This document shows positions 1-6,396 of a stretch of DNA of 7,602 bases, piece by piece; the first letter of the stretch is position 1, and each line of letters begins with the position of its first letter. Location: contig CAJXMS010000104.1 in assembly GCA_913056475.1 (NCBI GenBank), forward strand, positions 1 to 7,602. Reading direction: 5' to 3'. Source of the DNA: an uncultured Bacteroidota bacterium (GTDB lineage: Bacteria > Bacteroidota > Bacteroidia > Flavobacteriales > Schleiferiaceae). The notes beneath the pieces were generated by a model. That model did no database searches, had not been told where the DNA came from, and saw only the letters and a list, made by a program, of their open reading frames with translations. Made by a program: the position numbers and the translations under genes.

Positions 1-135
1 TTCTTGTTTTCATCCTGATTAGCAGGATTCTGCTGCCCGCTGGCCCTACGGTCATCCTGAGTGGCTGGGCGTGCGGAGCGCGGCAAGGTGTATCGAAAGA
101 GGTCTTAAGGGGGAGATGCCATCTTGATTCCGGTT

Positions 136-260
136 TCTAAGGACCACCCTCCGATTGATATCCTTCTTCAATTGAGCATTAAAACGACGTTTTGGCAAAC
201 GTCGCTACGTAAAGATGTTTCCGGCCCGTGGTGAGGCGCTGTCTCCCTCACCTACCTCAC
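136..260. repeat. Direct repeat, copy A (about 125 bp)
   Basis: This segment starts TCTAAGGACCACCCTCCGAT and ends in CCTACCTCAC, and it recurs at 308-434 with only a handful of substitutions and small length changes. Inside it, positions 185-204 form a perfect palindrome: CGACGTTT, a TGGC loop, then AAACGTCG, followed by GCTACGTA. The copy lies in non-coding DNA. It could be a non-autonomous element or a local duplication; nothing within it could encode a transposase. Confidence 0.9.
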
Positions 261-307
261 TCCCCTCACCAGTTCAACAGTTAAACGATTCAACAATTTA
301 ACCTCCG

Positions 308-434
308 TCTAAGGACCACCCTCCGATTAATATCCTTCTTCAATTGAGCATAAAAACGACGTTTTGGCAAACGTCGCTACGTAAAAATGTTTCCGGCCCG
401 TGGTGAGGCGCTGTCCCCCCCTCACCTGCCTCAC
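308..434. repeat. Direct repeat, copy B (about 127 bp)
   Basis: Second copy of the repeat at 136-260, in the same orientation and 172 bp downstream. Differences include GATTGATA to GATTAATA, GCATTAAAA to GCATAAAAA, GTAAAGATG to GTAAAAATG and a longer C run near the end. The hairpin at 357-376 (CGACGTTT, TGGC loop, AAACGTCG) is unchanged. The 47 bp between the copies are AT-richer and rich in CAACAG and TTAAAC phrases. Confidence 0.9.
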
Positions 435-512
435 CAATTTCACAGTTCGCCGAATTTACCAAGAACACCACCAGATCAGGAAGTGGCCGCGCCGCTCCAG
501 TAGGCCTCTCTT

Positions 513-1130
513 CTAAAAAAGCCCGCGGCTACGGGGGTCGGGGGCATTGCGGGTCCATTCAAGGGGGCCGTCGCATGCGATCTCTATGACCATCGTAGCG
601 GGCTGGCCAAAGGCTTTTAGCAAGGACTCCTTCCATTCTTCAAAAGCTTCCCGCTGGTAAAACTTGCAATCTTGCGTGCCGATGATGATGCTTCGAGGAT
701 TGATGAGAATAAGCGTAGGCTTGGCGCCTTCTATCTTTCGGGTACGCCGGCCCCGCCGCACCCGGGCCTGCTCAATAAAATCGTCCATCCAAAACTGAAG
801 GGCGTACTGCCGGTCGCGCTCGGTGGCGTACTCAAAAAGGAGATGGTGCCTTTTTTCCCGGCGCATCTGGCCGAGCTTGTTGCGGGTTTTTTTCCGTGCC
901 TTGAGGATGAAGTGATAGTGACCGGAAAACTGGGTCTGGTCTATCCCGCCCAGGCGCCGGGGAGCCAGGTTGAGGTCCTTCACCTGGTAATTTTCCCGAA
1001 GGCTGTCCAGATAAGGCTGTAGCTGCTCCTGCAGGCTATCGCTTAGGGCCTCCTGCCCGATCAACGGGTTTCCGATGAAGAGCATACCGATGAGCCAGCT
1101 TAAAGCAATGGTTTTCTGTGCGGTGTTCAT
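513..1130 (-). CDS. Secreted protein of unknown function
   Basis: A 205-residue protein that I do not recognise. I start it at the ATG at 1130 rather than at the longer frame reaching 1256, because residues 1-25 then form a clean signal peptide: Lys6, a hydrophobic core with SWLIGMLFIG, and a likely signal peptidase I site at Ile-Gly before Gln26. The mature part begins with an acidic/Gln-rich helix-like stretch and continues with a Lys/Arg-rich segment (KARKKTRNKLGQMRREKR). A second basic patch, RVRRGRRTRK, precedes a hydrophobic strand, PTLILINPRSIIIGTQD. Two cysteines (in TQDCKF and IACDGP) could form a disulfide outside the cytoplasm. Upstream of the ATG lies an A-rich leader (AAAAGAAAAG) and, about 48 bases away, TATCTTCG at 1178-1185, one mismatch from the Bacteroidota -7 box. 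It is divergent from the methyltransferase gene at 1265. Function unknown; existence as a real gene is likely. Confidence 0.7.
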   Translation of the reverse strand: MNTAQKTIALSWLIGMLFIGNPLIGQEALSDSLQEQLQPYLDSLRENYQVKDLNLAPRRLGGIDQTQFSGHYHFILKARKKTRNKLGQMRREKRHHLLFEYATERDRQYALQFWMDDFIEQARVRRGRRTRKIEGAKPTLILINPRSIIIGTQDCKFYQREAFEEWKESLLKAFGQPATMVIEIACDGPLEWTRNAPDPRSRGLF

Positions 1131-1264
1131 TTTGAAACTTTTCTTTTGGGATGCGACGTCTGGGACTATGCGGGTAGCGAAGATAAGGCCTGCTAAAAAA
1201 CGAAACGCTACCGGCTCGGGCACCTTCCATTTGGCCGGGAGGCCTGCTAGCCTCAAAGTGGAAA

Positions 1265-2077
1265 ATGCTTATGAAATGGGACTGGATATATTTGCTGGTT
1301 CTAAATTACAGGGGATTGAAAAAACTGCGCCACCATTTCTTTTACTGGTCTTTTTTAGCGAAGCGCTTGCGAGATCAGGGGCTGGCGCCGGGGTGGGTGG
1401 CGCTGCAATGGGCCTTGCGGCGGGGGCTGGGCTGGCATAAACCCCTATGGCTGGCGCTCAAGGGGGGAGCCTGGGCGCGCCTGGCAGAGGAACGGGATTG
1501 GCGGGATTTTAAGTGGTGGCTTTTGGAAACAGAGCTCTACCGGCCGGTGCAAACCCGCGACCCATTGCTGGTGTGGGTGGGGCCCCGCTATGGGCTGCCG
1601 GTGCTACCGTATTTCTTGGATTACCCGACGGCCAAAATGGTAGCACTGGAACCGGCCGGGGCCCACCGGGCGGCGCTAGAGGAATTTATAGAAGCCAATG
1701 GGATGGATATGCAAGTACTGCCCTATGCGCTGGATACGGAGGCGGGCTCCGGCTTGCTGCACCGCGTGGCGGTAAAAGGGGGAGCGCAGTACCGGCTGGA
1801 TGCGATGCGCTCGCAGAGCTTCCAGCAGGTGGAGACTTGTACCCTCGAATGGCTCAAACGGCAGCTGGTGGAACCGATGGACCTGCTGTACCTGAATGTA
1901 CCGGGGCGGGAAGAGGCGCTGCTGGGACAGGTAGACGCAGCGCTGGCGCGCCATATCCGCCGGCTGTGCGTAAAGGTGGATACCCCACTGGTGAATAGGG
2001 CCCGCCTGCAACGCTGGGGGGAGGACCTGGGCTACCAGGTTAAGGGGGTGGGGGATTACCTTTTTTGGGAGGGGTGA
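1265..2077 (+). CDS. FkbM-like SAM-dependent methyltransferase
   Basis: A 270-residue protein with the layout of the FkbM methyltransferase family (class I SAM-binding fold, often O-methylating glycans or natural products). Residues 101-114, LLVWVGPRYGLPVL, occupy the place of motif I (normally D-x-G-A-N-x-G). Residues 126-130, VALEP, match the strand-2 acidic motif that holds the SAM ribose. They are followed by the typical helix, NG, and VLPYALD (151-157), the usual 'v-x-x-x-A-l' strand. MDLLYLNVPGREEALLGQ (205-222) matches the family's 'DLLKIDVEGxExxVLxG' signature, with Asn-Val-Pro-Gly in place of Asp-Val-Glu-Gly. The motif I Asp/Gly and the later Asp/Glu are therefore altered, so activity is uncertain. 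The first 90 residues are rich in Trp and Leu, with no clear membrane span. ATGs at 1265 and 1271 are both possible starts; no good Shine-Dalgarno or TAnnTTTG box lies close upstream. GC content is visibly higher than in the 3727 gene. Confidence 0.6.
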   Translation: MLMKWDWIYLLVLNYRGLKKLRHHFFYWSFLAKRLRDQGLAPGWVALQWALRRGLGWHKPLWLALKGGAWARLAEERDWRDFKWWLLETELYRPVQTRDPLLVWVGPRYGLPVLPYFLDYPTAKMVALEPAGAHRAALEEFIEANGMDMQVLPYALDTEAGSGLLHRVAVKGGAQYRLDAMRSQSFQQVETCTLEWLKRQLVEPMDLLYLNVPGREEALLGQVDAALARHIRRLCVKVDTPLVNRARLQRWGEDLGYQVKGVGDYLFWEG

Positions 2078-2094
2078 TTTTTTTGGGGAGGAGG

Positions 2095-2124
2095 TTGCAG
2101 GTAAAAGAAAGGCCTGTATATTTG
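2095..2124 (+). promoter_or_regulatory. Bacteroidota-type promoter for tRNA-Val
   Basis: TTGC at 2095-2098 and TATATTTG at 2117-2124 are separated by 18 bases, a good match to the Bacteroidota -33 TTG and -7 TAnnTTTG pair. Transcription would begin near 2128-2131, about 12-15 bases before the first tRNA-like sequence at 2143. This is the only promoter visible for both the truncated tRNA-like segment and the intact tRNA-Val. Confidence 0.75.
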
Positions 2125-2142
2125 CAGCCCCTTAACAAAAAA

Positions 2143-2200
2143 GGGCGATTAGCTCAGTTGGTTCAGAGCATCCCGACGCACCAGTCGGGAGGGTCACTGG
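2143..2200 (+). pseudogene. Truncated tRNA-Val-like fragment with replaced anticodon arm
   Basis: The first 28 bases (acceptor 5' strand GGGCGAT, D arm, GAGCA) are identical to the intact tRNA-Val at 2219-2246, as are ten bases from the variable loop into the T stem (GGGTCACTGG). Between them the 17-nt anticodon arm is replaced by the palindrome TCCCGACGCACCAGTCGGGA (2171-2190): a 7-bp stem with a GCACCA loop, lacking U33 and a standard 7-nt anticodon loop. After CTGG the similarity stops, so the T loop and 3' acceptor strand are missing and no tRNA can form. An A-rich 18-nt linker leads to the intact gene. The same palindrome recurs in the copy at 2621. Confidence 0.85.
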
Positions 2201-2218
2201 ACAGAAGAAAATAAAAAA

Positions 2219-2293
2219 GGGCGATTAGCTCAGTTGGTTCAGAGCATCTGCCTTACAAGCAGGGGGTCACTGGTTCGAATCCAGTATCGCCCA
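2219..2293 (+). tRNA. tRNA-Val (anticodon TAC)
   Basis: A complete 75-nt cloverleaf. The acceptor GGGCGAT pairs with ATCGCCC (2286-2292). The D arm is GCTC/GAGC. The anticodon arm TCTGC/GCAGG encloses CTTACAA with TAC at 2254-2256, reading valine GUA and, by wobble, other GUN codons. The variable loop is GGGTC, and the T arm ACTGG/CCAGT encloses TTCGAAT. The discriminator is A2293. The genome continues CC then T, so CCA is not fully encoded and must be completed by a nucleotidyltransferase. It is expressed from the promoter at 2095-2124, after a truncated partial copy, and is followed by a strong terminator. Confidence 0.97.
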
Positions 2294-2303
2294 CCTTTTT
2301 TAG

Positions 2304-2332
2304 AAAAGCTCCGTGGTTGCGGAGCTTTTTTT
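2304..2332 (+). terminator. Rho-independent terminator after tRNA-Val
   Basis: AAAAGCTCCG (2304-2313) and CGGAGCTTTT (2320-2329) form a perfect 10-bp stem with a TGGTTG loop, followed by a T run to 2332. It ends the tRNA transcript. The T run abuts an ATG at 2333 that is in frame with the GIY-YIG gene. A nearly identical hairpin lies at 2733-2760. Confidence 0.92.
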
Positions 2333-2356
2333 ATGGGTGGCAACAATACCGCAGGT

Positions 2357-2611
2357 ATGTTTTACTTATACATCCTTCATTCGCCCACCGTAAAGAAATT
2401 TTACATTGGCTTTACGGGGGATGATCTCTCCGAAAGAATTCGGCGACACAACAGCCATCATAAGGGGTTTACGGGCCAAGCGGACGACTGGGAACTGGCG
2501 TACCGGGAGGCCTTTCCCACCAAGGTAGAAGCTGCCGCTCGAGAACGTCAGATCAAAAGATGGAAAAGCCAGCAGCGCATTCAGGAACTTATAGAAAGAA
2601 ATAAGCCGTAA
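2357..2611 (+). CDS. Small GIY-YIG nuclease-domain protein (YhbQ/UPF0213 type)
   Basis: An 84-residue protein that is almost entirely one GIY-YIG domain. It has LYI at residues 4-6, FYIG at 15-18, an arginine-rich helix SERIRRHN (25-32) containing the expected catalytic Arg, and the metal-binding Glu63 in AARERQIKRWKS. Family members with this start (MFYxYIL) and about 80-90 residues have roles in DNA processing or remain uncharacterised; the fold is shared with homing endonucleases and UvrC. The ATG at 2357 fits the family's N-terminus. An in-frame ATG at 2333 would add MGGNNTAG and starts right at the end of the terminator T run. No Shine-Dalgarno or promoter box is clear, so expression may rely on read-through of the tRNA terminator. 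The gene lies between two tRNA-plus-terminator copies. Confidence 0.88.
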   Translation: MFYLYILHSPTVKKFYIGFTGDDLSERIRRHNSHHKGFTGQADDWELAYREAFPTKVEAAARERQIKRWKSQQRIQELIERNKP

Positions 2612-2619
2612 TTCCTTTG
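2612..2619 (+). promoter_or_regulatory. Possible degenerate -7 box before the second tRNA-like copy
   Basis: TTCCTTTG differs from the Bacteroidota -7 consensus TAnnTTTG at one position and abuts the tRNA-like copy at 2621. No -33 TTG is evident at the usual distance, so this may be coincidence. Confidence 0.25.
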
Positions 2620-2620
2620 A

Positions 2621-2720
2621 GATTAGCTCAGTTGGTTCAGAGCATCCCGACGCACCAGTCGGGAGGGTCACTGGTTCGAACCGAGCGAAGCGAGCTCAGT
2701 AAGTAATCCAGTAGCGCCCA
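2621..2720 (+). pseudogene. Rearranged tRNA-Val-like copy with palindrome and T-loop insertion
   Basis: It aligns with tRNA-Val from GATTAGCTC through the discriminator A2720, but three changes make it non-functional as a tRNA. The first acceptor bases are TGA instead of GGC and do not pair with the 3' strand AGCGCCC. The anticodon arm is the same 20-nt palindrome as in the fragment at 2143 (here 2645-2664). A 26-nt segment (2681-2706, containing GAGCGAAGCGAGCTC) interrupts the T loop between TTCGAA and TCCAGT. It retains the downstream T run and terminator. The shared palindrome shows that this copy and the 2143 fragment have a common ancestor distinct from the intact tRNA. Confidence 0.85.
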
Positions 2721-2732
2721 CCTTTTTTTTAG

Positions 2733-2760
2733 AAAAGTTCCGTGGTTGCGGAGCTTTTTT
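2733..2760 (+). terminator. Second copy of the tRNA terminator
   Basis: AAAAGTTCCG (2733-2742) pairs with CGGAGCTTTT (2749-2758) around the loop TGGTTG, with one T-G wobble where the copy at 2304 has C-G, and a T run to 2760. The hairpin is still intact. It lies 34 bp from the stop codon of the convergent glycosyltransferase gene and would stop rightward transcription from entering it. Confidence 0.85.
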
Positions 2761-2794
2761 GGTTAAGGCCTTCTTTCTAAGCTCTAGCCCTTTA

Positions 2795-3583
2795 CTACCT
2801 TTCCCTTATCTTACCCCCAGCCCGCAAAAGGAGAATTCGGAATAAGTACCCCAGCTCCCGAAATAGTACGCCTATTTGAAGGTTTTGGGTCTTGTGGCCG
2901 GCCATTTCTACTGGCACAGTATTAATTTTCAGCGACGAATCAAGTAAAAGGGCAAATTCAAAATCGGCCAAATAGCCCGGTACGGTGGTTTCCAGGTACC
3001 GCTGAGCACCTACCTGCGAAAGCCCTTTAAGGCCCGCCTGCACATCAGCGTCATCCAAAGAGCCCGTCCAGCGCTGTACCACTCTTCGAAAGTTGCGCGA
3101 CAGCACCCGTCTGAGCCAGGGCAATTTTTCCAAATAATGATATGGCCGTTTGGTAAACACCACATCCGCACCCTCCTGCAGGGCCATCCATACCCGCCCA
3201 TAGCTCTCCGTGGTAAAAGGCATGTCCACGTCGGTGGTAATGCAGCAGGTGCTGCTCATTAATGCCATTCCCGCGCGGAGGGCGGCGCCTTTGCCAAGAT
3301 TCTCAGAAAGCCGTAAAATCCGGGGCGTTTTCTCCTCCCATTGCAAACGTTGAATGGCGCTGTGAATATCCCCGGCCAGATTACCGTCGTCAATGATTAA
3401 CACCTCAAATTCGATGGCTAAATGGGCCTGCAACTCCTTGAGTCTTTCCCGTAAGCGGATCTCCCAGCCAGCCTGCGGAAAATAAACGGGAATAATGAGA
3501 GATAATGGATAAATGGGCAAAAATTTTCTATTGAAGCGCGACCAATATTCGATAAAATTGCCAAAAATACTAATCTCCAGCAA
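2795..3583 (-). CDS. Family 2 glycosyltransferase (DPM1/ALG5-like)
   Basis: A 262-residue GT-A fold enzyme of family GT2, which transfers a sugar from a nucleotide sugar, in this subgroup commonly to polyprenyl phosphate. Visible motifs are LSLIIPVY (27-34), IDDGN (64-68, nucleotide-binding Asp pair), ENLGKGAALRAGM (94-106), TDVDMPF (117-123, the metal-binding D-x-D), DADVQAGLKGL (178-188, the 'D-x-Q-x-G-x-K' segment typical of DPM/ALG5-like enzymes) and DFEFALLL (207-214). The C-terminal hydrophobic stretch ELGYLFRILLL may associate with the membrane, but there is no clear pair of anchors. The only usual start codon in frame is TTG at 3583. It stands 8 bases downstream of the box TAGCTTTG, which supports it and implies an almost leaderless mRNA. 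The gene is divergent from the membrane-protein gene at 3727. Acceptor and sugar cannot be told from sequence. Confidence 0.85.
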   Translation of the reverse strand: MLEISIFGNFIEYWSRFNRKFLPIYPLSLIIPVYFPQAGWEIRLRERLKELQAHLAIEFEVLIIDDGNLAGDIHSAIQRLQWEEKTPRILRLSENLGKGAALRAGMALMSSTCCITTDVDMPFTTESYGRVWMALQEGADVVFTKRPYHYLEKLPWLRRVLSRNFRRVVQRWTGSLDDADVQAGLKGLSQVGAQRYLETTVPGYLADFEFALLLDSSLKINTVPVEMAGHKTQNLQIGVLFRELGYLFRILLLRAGGKIRER

Positions 3584-3591
3584 GGGTAGTG

Positions 3592-3599
3592 CAAAGCTA
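3592..3599 (-). promoter_or_regulatory. -7 box (TAGCTTTG) of the glycosyltransferase gene
   Basis: Read on the minus strand, TAGCTTTG matches TAnnTTTG exactly and lies 8 bases before the TTG start at 3583. The -33 region has no clear TTG, which is common for this weakly conserved element. Transcription would begin within a few bases of the start codon. Confidence 0.65.
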
Positions 3600-3710
3600 A
3601 AGATAAACCCGATGTAGATCCGGAATCATTTGCGTGGCTCTCTGGTGTATGCCGGCCTTAAAACGCCCAGGGCTTGATATCTAGTGGGCCAAAGCCCAGA
3701 GTATATCTCG

Positions 3711-3718
3711 TACTTTTG
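3711..3718 (+). promoter_or_regulatory. -7 box (TACTTTTG) of the membrane-protein gene
   Basis: TACTTTTG matches TAnnTTTG exactly and is followed by CGGCCCTC and the ATG at 3727. The spacing of 8 bases again leaves room for only a minimal leader and no Shine-Dalgarno. A short inverted repeat (GGGCTT at 3670-3675, AAGCCC at 3692-3697) lies just upstream, where a regulator could bind, though it is only 6 bp long. Confidence 0.65.
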
Positions 3719-3726
3719 CGGCCCTC

Positions 3727-5067
3727 ATGATTAGACCTGTAAAGCCTGCCGGCACCACCACTACCCTCCTGTATTTTGTAGGCATTAGCTGTATGGTTGG
3801 TTTGGCCATTTTGATTATTCTATTTAATACCGAACCACTACTCGTAGCCGACCAGTGGGGCCTTTACACCCCTCTTTTGAAAGGAGCCTCCCTGGTTACG
3901 GGCTTTTTCTATCAACACGGCAGCCACTTCCTGGGTGTAAGTTATCTGCTTTCCCGGGTCCTGCAATTCTTGGGCTTGGCCGGCCCGTTGGGAGAAGGTT
4001 TTTTGGTTTTAGGGCTAATGGCCCTAAATATTTATCTGAGCTTGAGGATCAAATATCGCCTAACCGGTACTTTACATTGGTGGGATGCTCTGCTGATTGC
4101 TCTTTTTTTGTATCCGGGTTTAGCGGAAATCTATCTGTGGTCGGCCCATAGCGCGGTGGTAGCCTTACCCCTCATGTCGGTACTTCTCTCCGCTCATTTT
4201 TTATTGCAAAAATCCTTTGCCAAACGTGTCCTGGGCCTAAGCTTAGTTGGTATCTTCTCTATTTTCACGGGCTACGCCTTTTTGGTAAGCTTTCAGATTT
4301 TACTCTACTTTTTATTCCAAATACCTCGTAAAAAAGAAAAAAGGGATAAGCGCATCATTTTAGCAGGCTTACTTTCCCAATTGGCGGCCATTGCCTTGGC
4401 TGTAAAGCTATACCAATTCCCGCCCATTGCCGGCATGGGTACGGGAAATGAGCTGGCAGAATACCCCATTTATGGGATTTATCTTTTGATGGGTTTTCTA
4501 CGGCAGAGCCAAATATGGCCCGGACTGGCCTGGCTGCTTACCACAATCATCCCTCCCCTCGTTTGGCTGTTGGTCTTTCGGACCCGGCTTCATGCGCAAG
4601 CTTTTAAAATCCCCCTTTGGCTTATTGCCTTTTCCGGGATTTATTTTCTTCTGAATACCTATAGTCGGGCCGGAATTGGAGTGTCTGGTGCATTTGCCGC
4701 CCGGTACACCTACTTCTTGTGGCCAGGTTTTCTGGGTATATACCTGGTCCTTACTATCTGGCCGGCAAAGGAGAGGCTTAAGATAATTCCGATCTTATTT
4801 TTATTAGGCTCCCCTTTGATTAGCAGACTTACGGTATTACCCGAACATTTTAGGTCCGTGAAAAATTACCATGCGCAAGTTAAAGATTGGCTAGAATGCT
4901 ATCAGCGTACACGCGATCCCAGTGCCTGTTATGATCCAGACCAGCCTGGTCCCTTTATCTCCAGTCAAAAGGATAAAGCAGTCTGGTTTTTAGTCCATTG
5001 GTCTAAACGCCAAAAGACGCAAATTACTCCCGCGCCCCTTCCCCCTCCTGCATCAGCCAGGCCTTGA
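3727..5067 (+). CDS. Polytopic membrane protein, possible GT-C-type glycosyltransferase
   Basis: A 446-residue protein with about ten hydrophobic spans, starting with LLYFVGISCMVGLAILIILF (14-33). After the first span comes an outward-facing segment with ADQWGLY (41-47) and FFYQHGSHFLG (60-70), where GT-C-like membrane proteins often carry an acidic residue followed by a His-containing 'HNEHR'-type motif; here the motif reads HGSH. Basic linkers (IPRKKEKRDKR, about residue 200-210) mark cytoplasmic loops. The C-terminus is soluble, with two cysteines (ECYQ, ACYD) and a Pro-rich end. The resemblance to lipid-linked-sugar glycosyltransferases rests on topology and this motif only, so the function is tentative. 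Its ATG follows a -7 box by 8 bases. Its last 44 bp, encoding the Pro-rich tail, overlap the 3' end of prfB on the opposite strand. Confidence 0.75.
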   Translation: MIRPVKPAGTTTTLLYFVGISCMVGLAILIILFNTEPLLVADQWGLYTPLLKGASLVTGFFYQHGSHFLGVSYLLSRVLQFLGLAGPLGEGFLVLGLMALNIYLSLRIKYRLTGTLHWWDALLIALFLYPGLAEIYLWSAHSAVVALPLMSVLLSAHFLLQKSFAKRVLGLSLVGIFSIFTGYAFLVSFQILLYFLFQIPRKKEKRDKRIILAGLLSQLAAIALAVKLYQFPPIAGMGTGNELAEYPIYGIYLLMGFLRQSQIWPGLAWLLTTIIPPLVWLLVFRTRLHAQAFKIPLWLIAFSGIYFLLNTYSRAGIGVSGAFAARYTYFLWPGFLGIYLVLTIWPAKERLKIIPILFLLGSPLISRLTVLPEHFRSVKNYHAQVKDWLECYQRTRDPSACYDPDQPGPFISSQKDKAVWFLVHWSKRQKTQITPAPLPPPASARP

Positions 5068-6121
5068 GGAAAGCATCCAATTGTCCCTCCAGCACCTGCT
5101 CCACGTTGCTGGTTTCGTGGCCGGTCCGGACATCCTTGATCATTTTATAGGGATGCAGCACGTAATTGCGGATCTGGCTGCCCCATTCGATCTTTTTCTT
5201 GCCCGCCTCTATTTCCGCGCGCTTCTCATTTTGGGCTTCCAGTTCTATTTCGTAGAGCTGCGATTTTAAGAGCTGAATGGCCTTTTCTTTATTCTGCAGT
5301 TGCGAGCGGCTTTCCGTATTCTCCACCACCAGGCCACTGGGCTTGTGGTGCAGGCGCACCCCCGTTTCCACCTTATTCACATTTTGCCCCCCGGCGCCTC
5401 CCGAGCGAAAAGTATCCCATTCCAGTTCGCCGGGATTCACCTCCACCTCTATGCTATCGTCCACCAGCGGAAACACGTACACCGAGGCAAAGGAAGTATG
5501 CCGCCGGGCATTGCTGTCAAAAGGCGAGATCCGCACCAGCCGGTGCACCCCGTTTTCTCCCTTCAGATAACCAAAGGCATAATCCCCCTCTATTTCCAGG
5601 GTCACCGTCTTCACGCCGGCCACATCGCCTTCCTGATAATTGAGTTCCCGCACCTTAAAACCCTGCCGCTCTGCGTAGCGCAGATACATCCGCATAAGCA
5701 TGCCGGCCCAGTCGCAGCTTTCGGTGCCGCCCGCTCCGGCCGTGATCTGCAGCACCGCGCTAAGCTGATCCTCCTCGCCGCTAAGCATATTGCGAAACTC
5801 CAGGGTATCCAGCCGCTCCACCGCTTTCTCGTACATCGCATTCAGCTCCCCCTCGCTGAGCTCCTCCGCCTCATAAAATTCCAGGCCCAGGCGCAGTTCC
5901 TCGATTTGATTTTGCAGCGCGTCATAAGACTCTGTCCAGTATTTGAGTTGGCGGATCTGCTTCATCACGCGTTGCGCCTCCGCCTGATCCTCCCAAAAGC
6001 TGGGCACGGCTGTTTTTTCTTCCAGGTTGGCTATTTCCACCCGTTTTTGCTCTATCTCGAGGTAGCCCCGCAAAGCGTCCAGGCGCTCTTCCAGGGCAGT
6101 TACTTGCTCATCGCTTACCAT
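5024..6121 (-). CDS. prfB: Peptide chain release factor 2 (RF2)
   Basis: RF2 recognises UGA and UAA in the ribosomal A site and triggers hydrolysis of peptidyl-tRNA. The 365-residue protein is full length. It has RGYL at 18-21, a coiled helical domain 1, the SPF anticodon-like tripeptide at 199-201 (HRLVRISPFDSNARRHTSF), the catalytic GGQ at 244-246 (GGAGGQNVNK), and the conserved WGSQIRNYVLHPYKMIKD near the C-terminus. I start it at ATG 6121, not at the in-frame TTG at 6130, because that TTG is part of the promoter box TACCTTTG. Most bacterial prfB genes carry a UGA after RGYL that demands a +1 frameshift; here the codons are TAC CTC GAG, so one continuous frame encodes the protein. The gene converges on and overlaps the membrane-protein gene by 44 bp. 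Confidence 0.97.
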   Translation of the reverse strand: MVSDEQVTALEERLDALRGYLEIEQKRVEIANLEEKTAVPSFWEDQAEAQRVMKQIRQLKYWTESYDALQNQIEELRLGLEFYEAEELSEGELNAMYEKAVERLDTLEFRNMLSGEEDQLSAVLQITAGAGGTESCDWAGMLMRMYLRYAERQGFKVRELNYQEGDVAGVKTVTLEIEGDYAFGYLKGENGVHRLVRISPFDSNARRHTSFASVYVFPLVDDSIEVEVNPGELEWDTFRSGGAGGQNVNKVETGVRLHHKPSGLVVENTESRSQLQNKEKAIQLLKSQLYEIELEAQNEKRAEIEAGKKKIEWGSQIRNYVLHPYKMIKDVRTGHETSNVEQVLEGQLDAFLKAWLMQEGEGARE

Positions 6122-6396
6122 AGTCCGCAAAGGTAGCGCCTCCCAGCCGTATGCCCTAAGGCGGGCTTCGCCCTATTCTTTTGGAGGCGGCCTGCCGGCC
6201 AAATGTGAATTACTCCCGCGGGCCCTTGTTCCTTTATATGCTCATTTTTCTCTATTCAGTTAAAAATTCCCCACGGCGCAAGTCAGGGATGATCGAATTT
6301 ATGCTTTCGCACAATGTAAATCCCAGCAGATGCTTCTATAATGATAACAAGACGCACCATCGCATGTGCCTGGAAAGTCGCGGATCCGAGAAGCCT
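6122..6396. other. Intergenic region between prfB and the partial CDS
   Basis: Apart from the prfB promoter and the small GGGC-TTC-GCCC hairpin, I see nothing here. No convincing terminator follows the gene ending at 6397, so read-through toward prfB is possible. A plus-strand frame starting at 6181 runs through this region but then lies antisense to the partial CDS and lacks recognisable protein features. Confidence 0.5.
6128..6135 (-). promoter_or_regulatory. -7 box (TACCTTTG) of prfB
   Basis: On the minus strand TACCTTTG matches TAnnTTTG exactly and stands 6 bases (CGGACT) before the ATG at 6121. TTAG lies 20 bases further upstream and may serve as a weak -33 element. The transcript should start at or within a few bases of the ATG. 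A small hairpin-capable string, GGGC-TTC-GCCC (6163-6173), lies just beyond. Confidence 0.7.

Larger units (their letters stand above)
1..512. other. Gene-free region with degenerate repeats
   Basis: No convincing reading frame is seen in these 512 bases on either strand. The stretch holds two copies of a direct repeat (described separately) separated by low-complexity filler made of TCACC-like runs and phrases such as CAACAGTTAAACGATTCAAC. Around positions 51-100 a string beginning TCATCCTGAGTGG and ending GTATCGAAAGA looks like a decayed copy of a TCATCCTGAG-type interspersed repeat common in Bacteroidota intergenic DNA; that comparison is from memory. No promoter or tRNA is evident. It appears to be a dumping ground for short repeats downstream of the secreted-protein gene that ends at 513. 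Confidence 0.6.
2223..2760 (+). other. tRNA/terminator direct repeats bracketing the GIY-YIG gene
   Basis: The unit from the 3' part of the acceptor 5' strand to the terminator of tRNA-Val (2223-2332) recurs at 2621-2760 in the same orientation, offset by 398 bp. The matching parts are GATTAGCTCAGTTGGTTCAG, GGGTCACTGGTTCGAA, TCCAGTA, CGCCCACC, a T run, AGAAAAG, and CCGTGGTTGCGGAGC. The only gene between the units is the GIY-YIG gene. This geometry is what results when a small element inserts with duplication of its tRNA target, or when a tRNA-plus-gene unit is tandemly duplicated and one copy decays. No integrase or transposase is present. Confidence 0.75.
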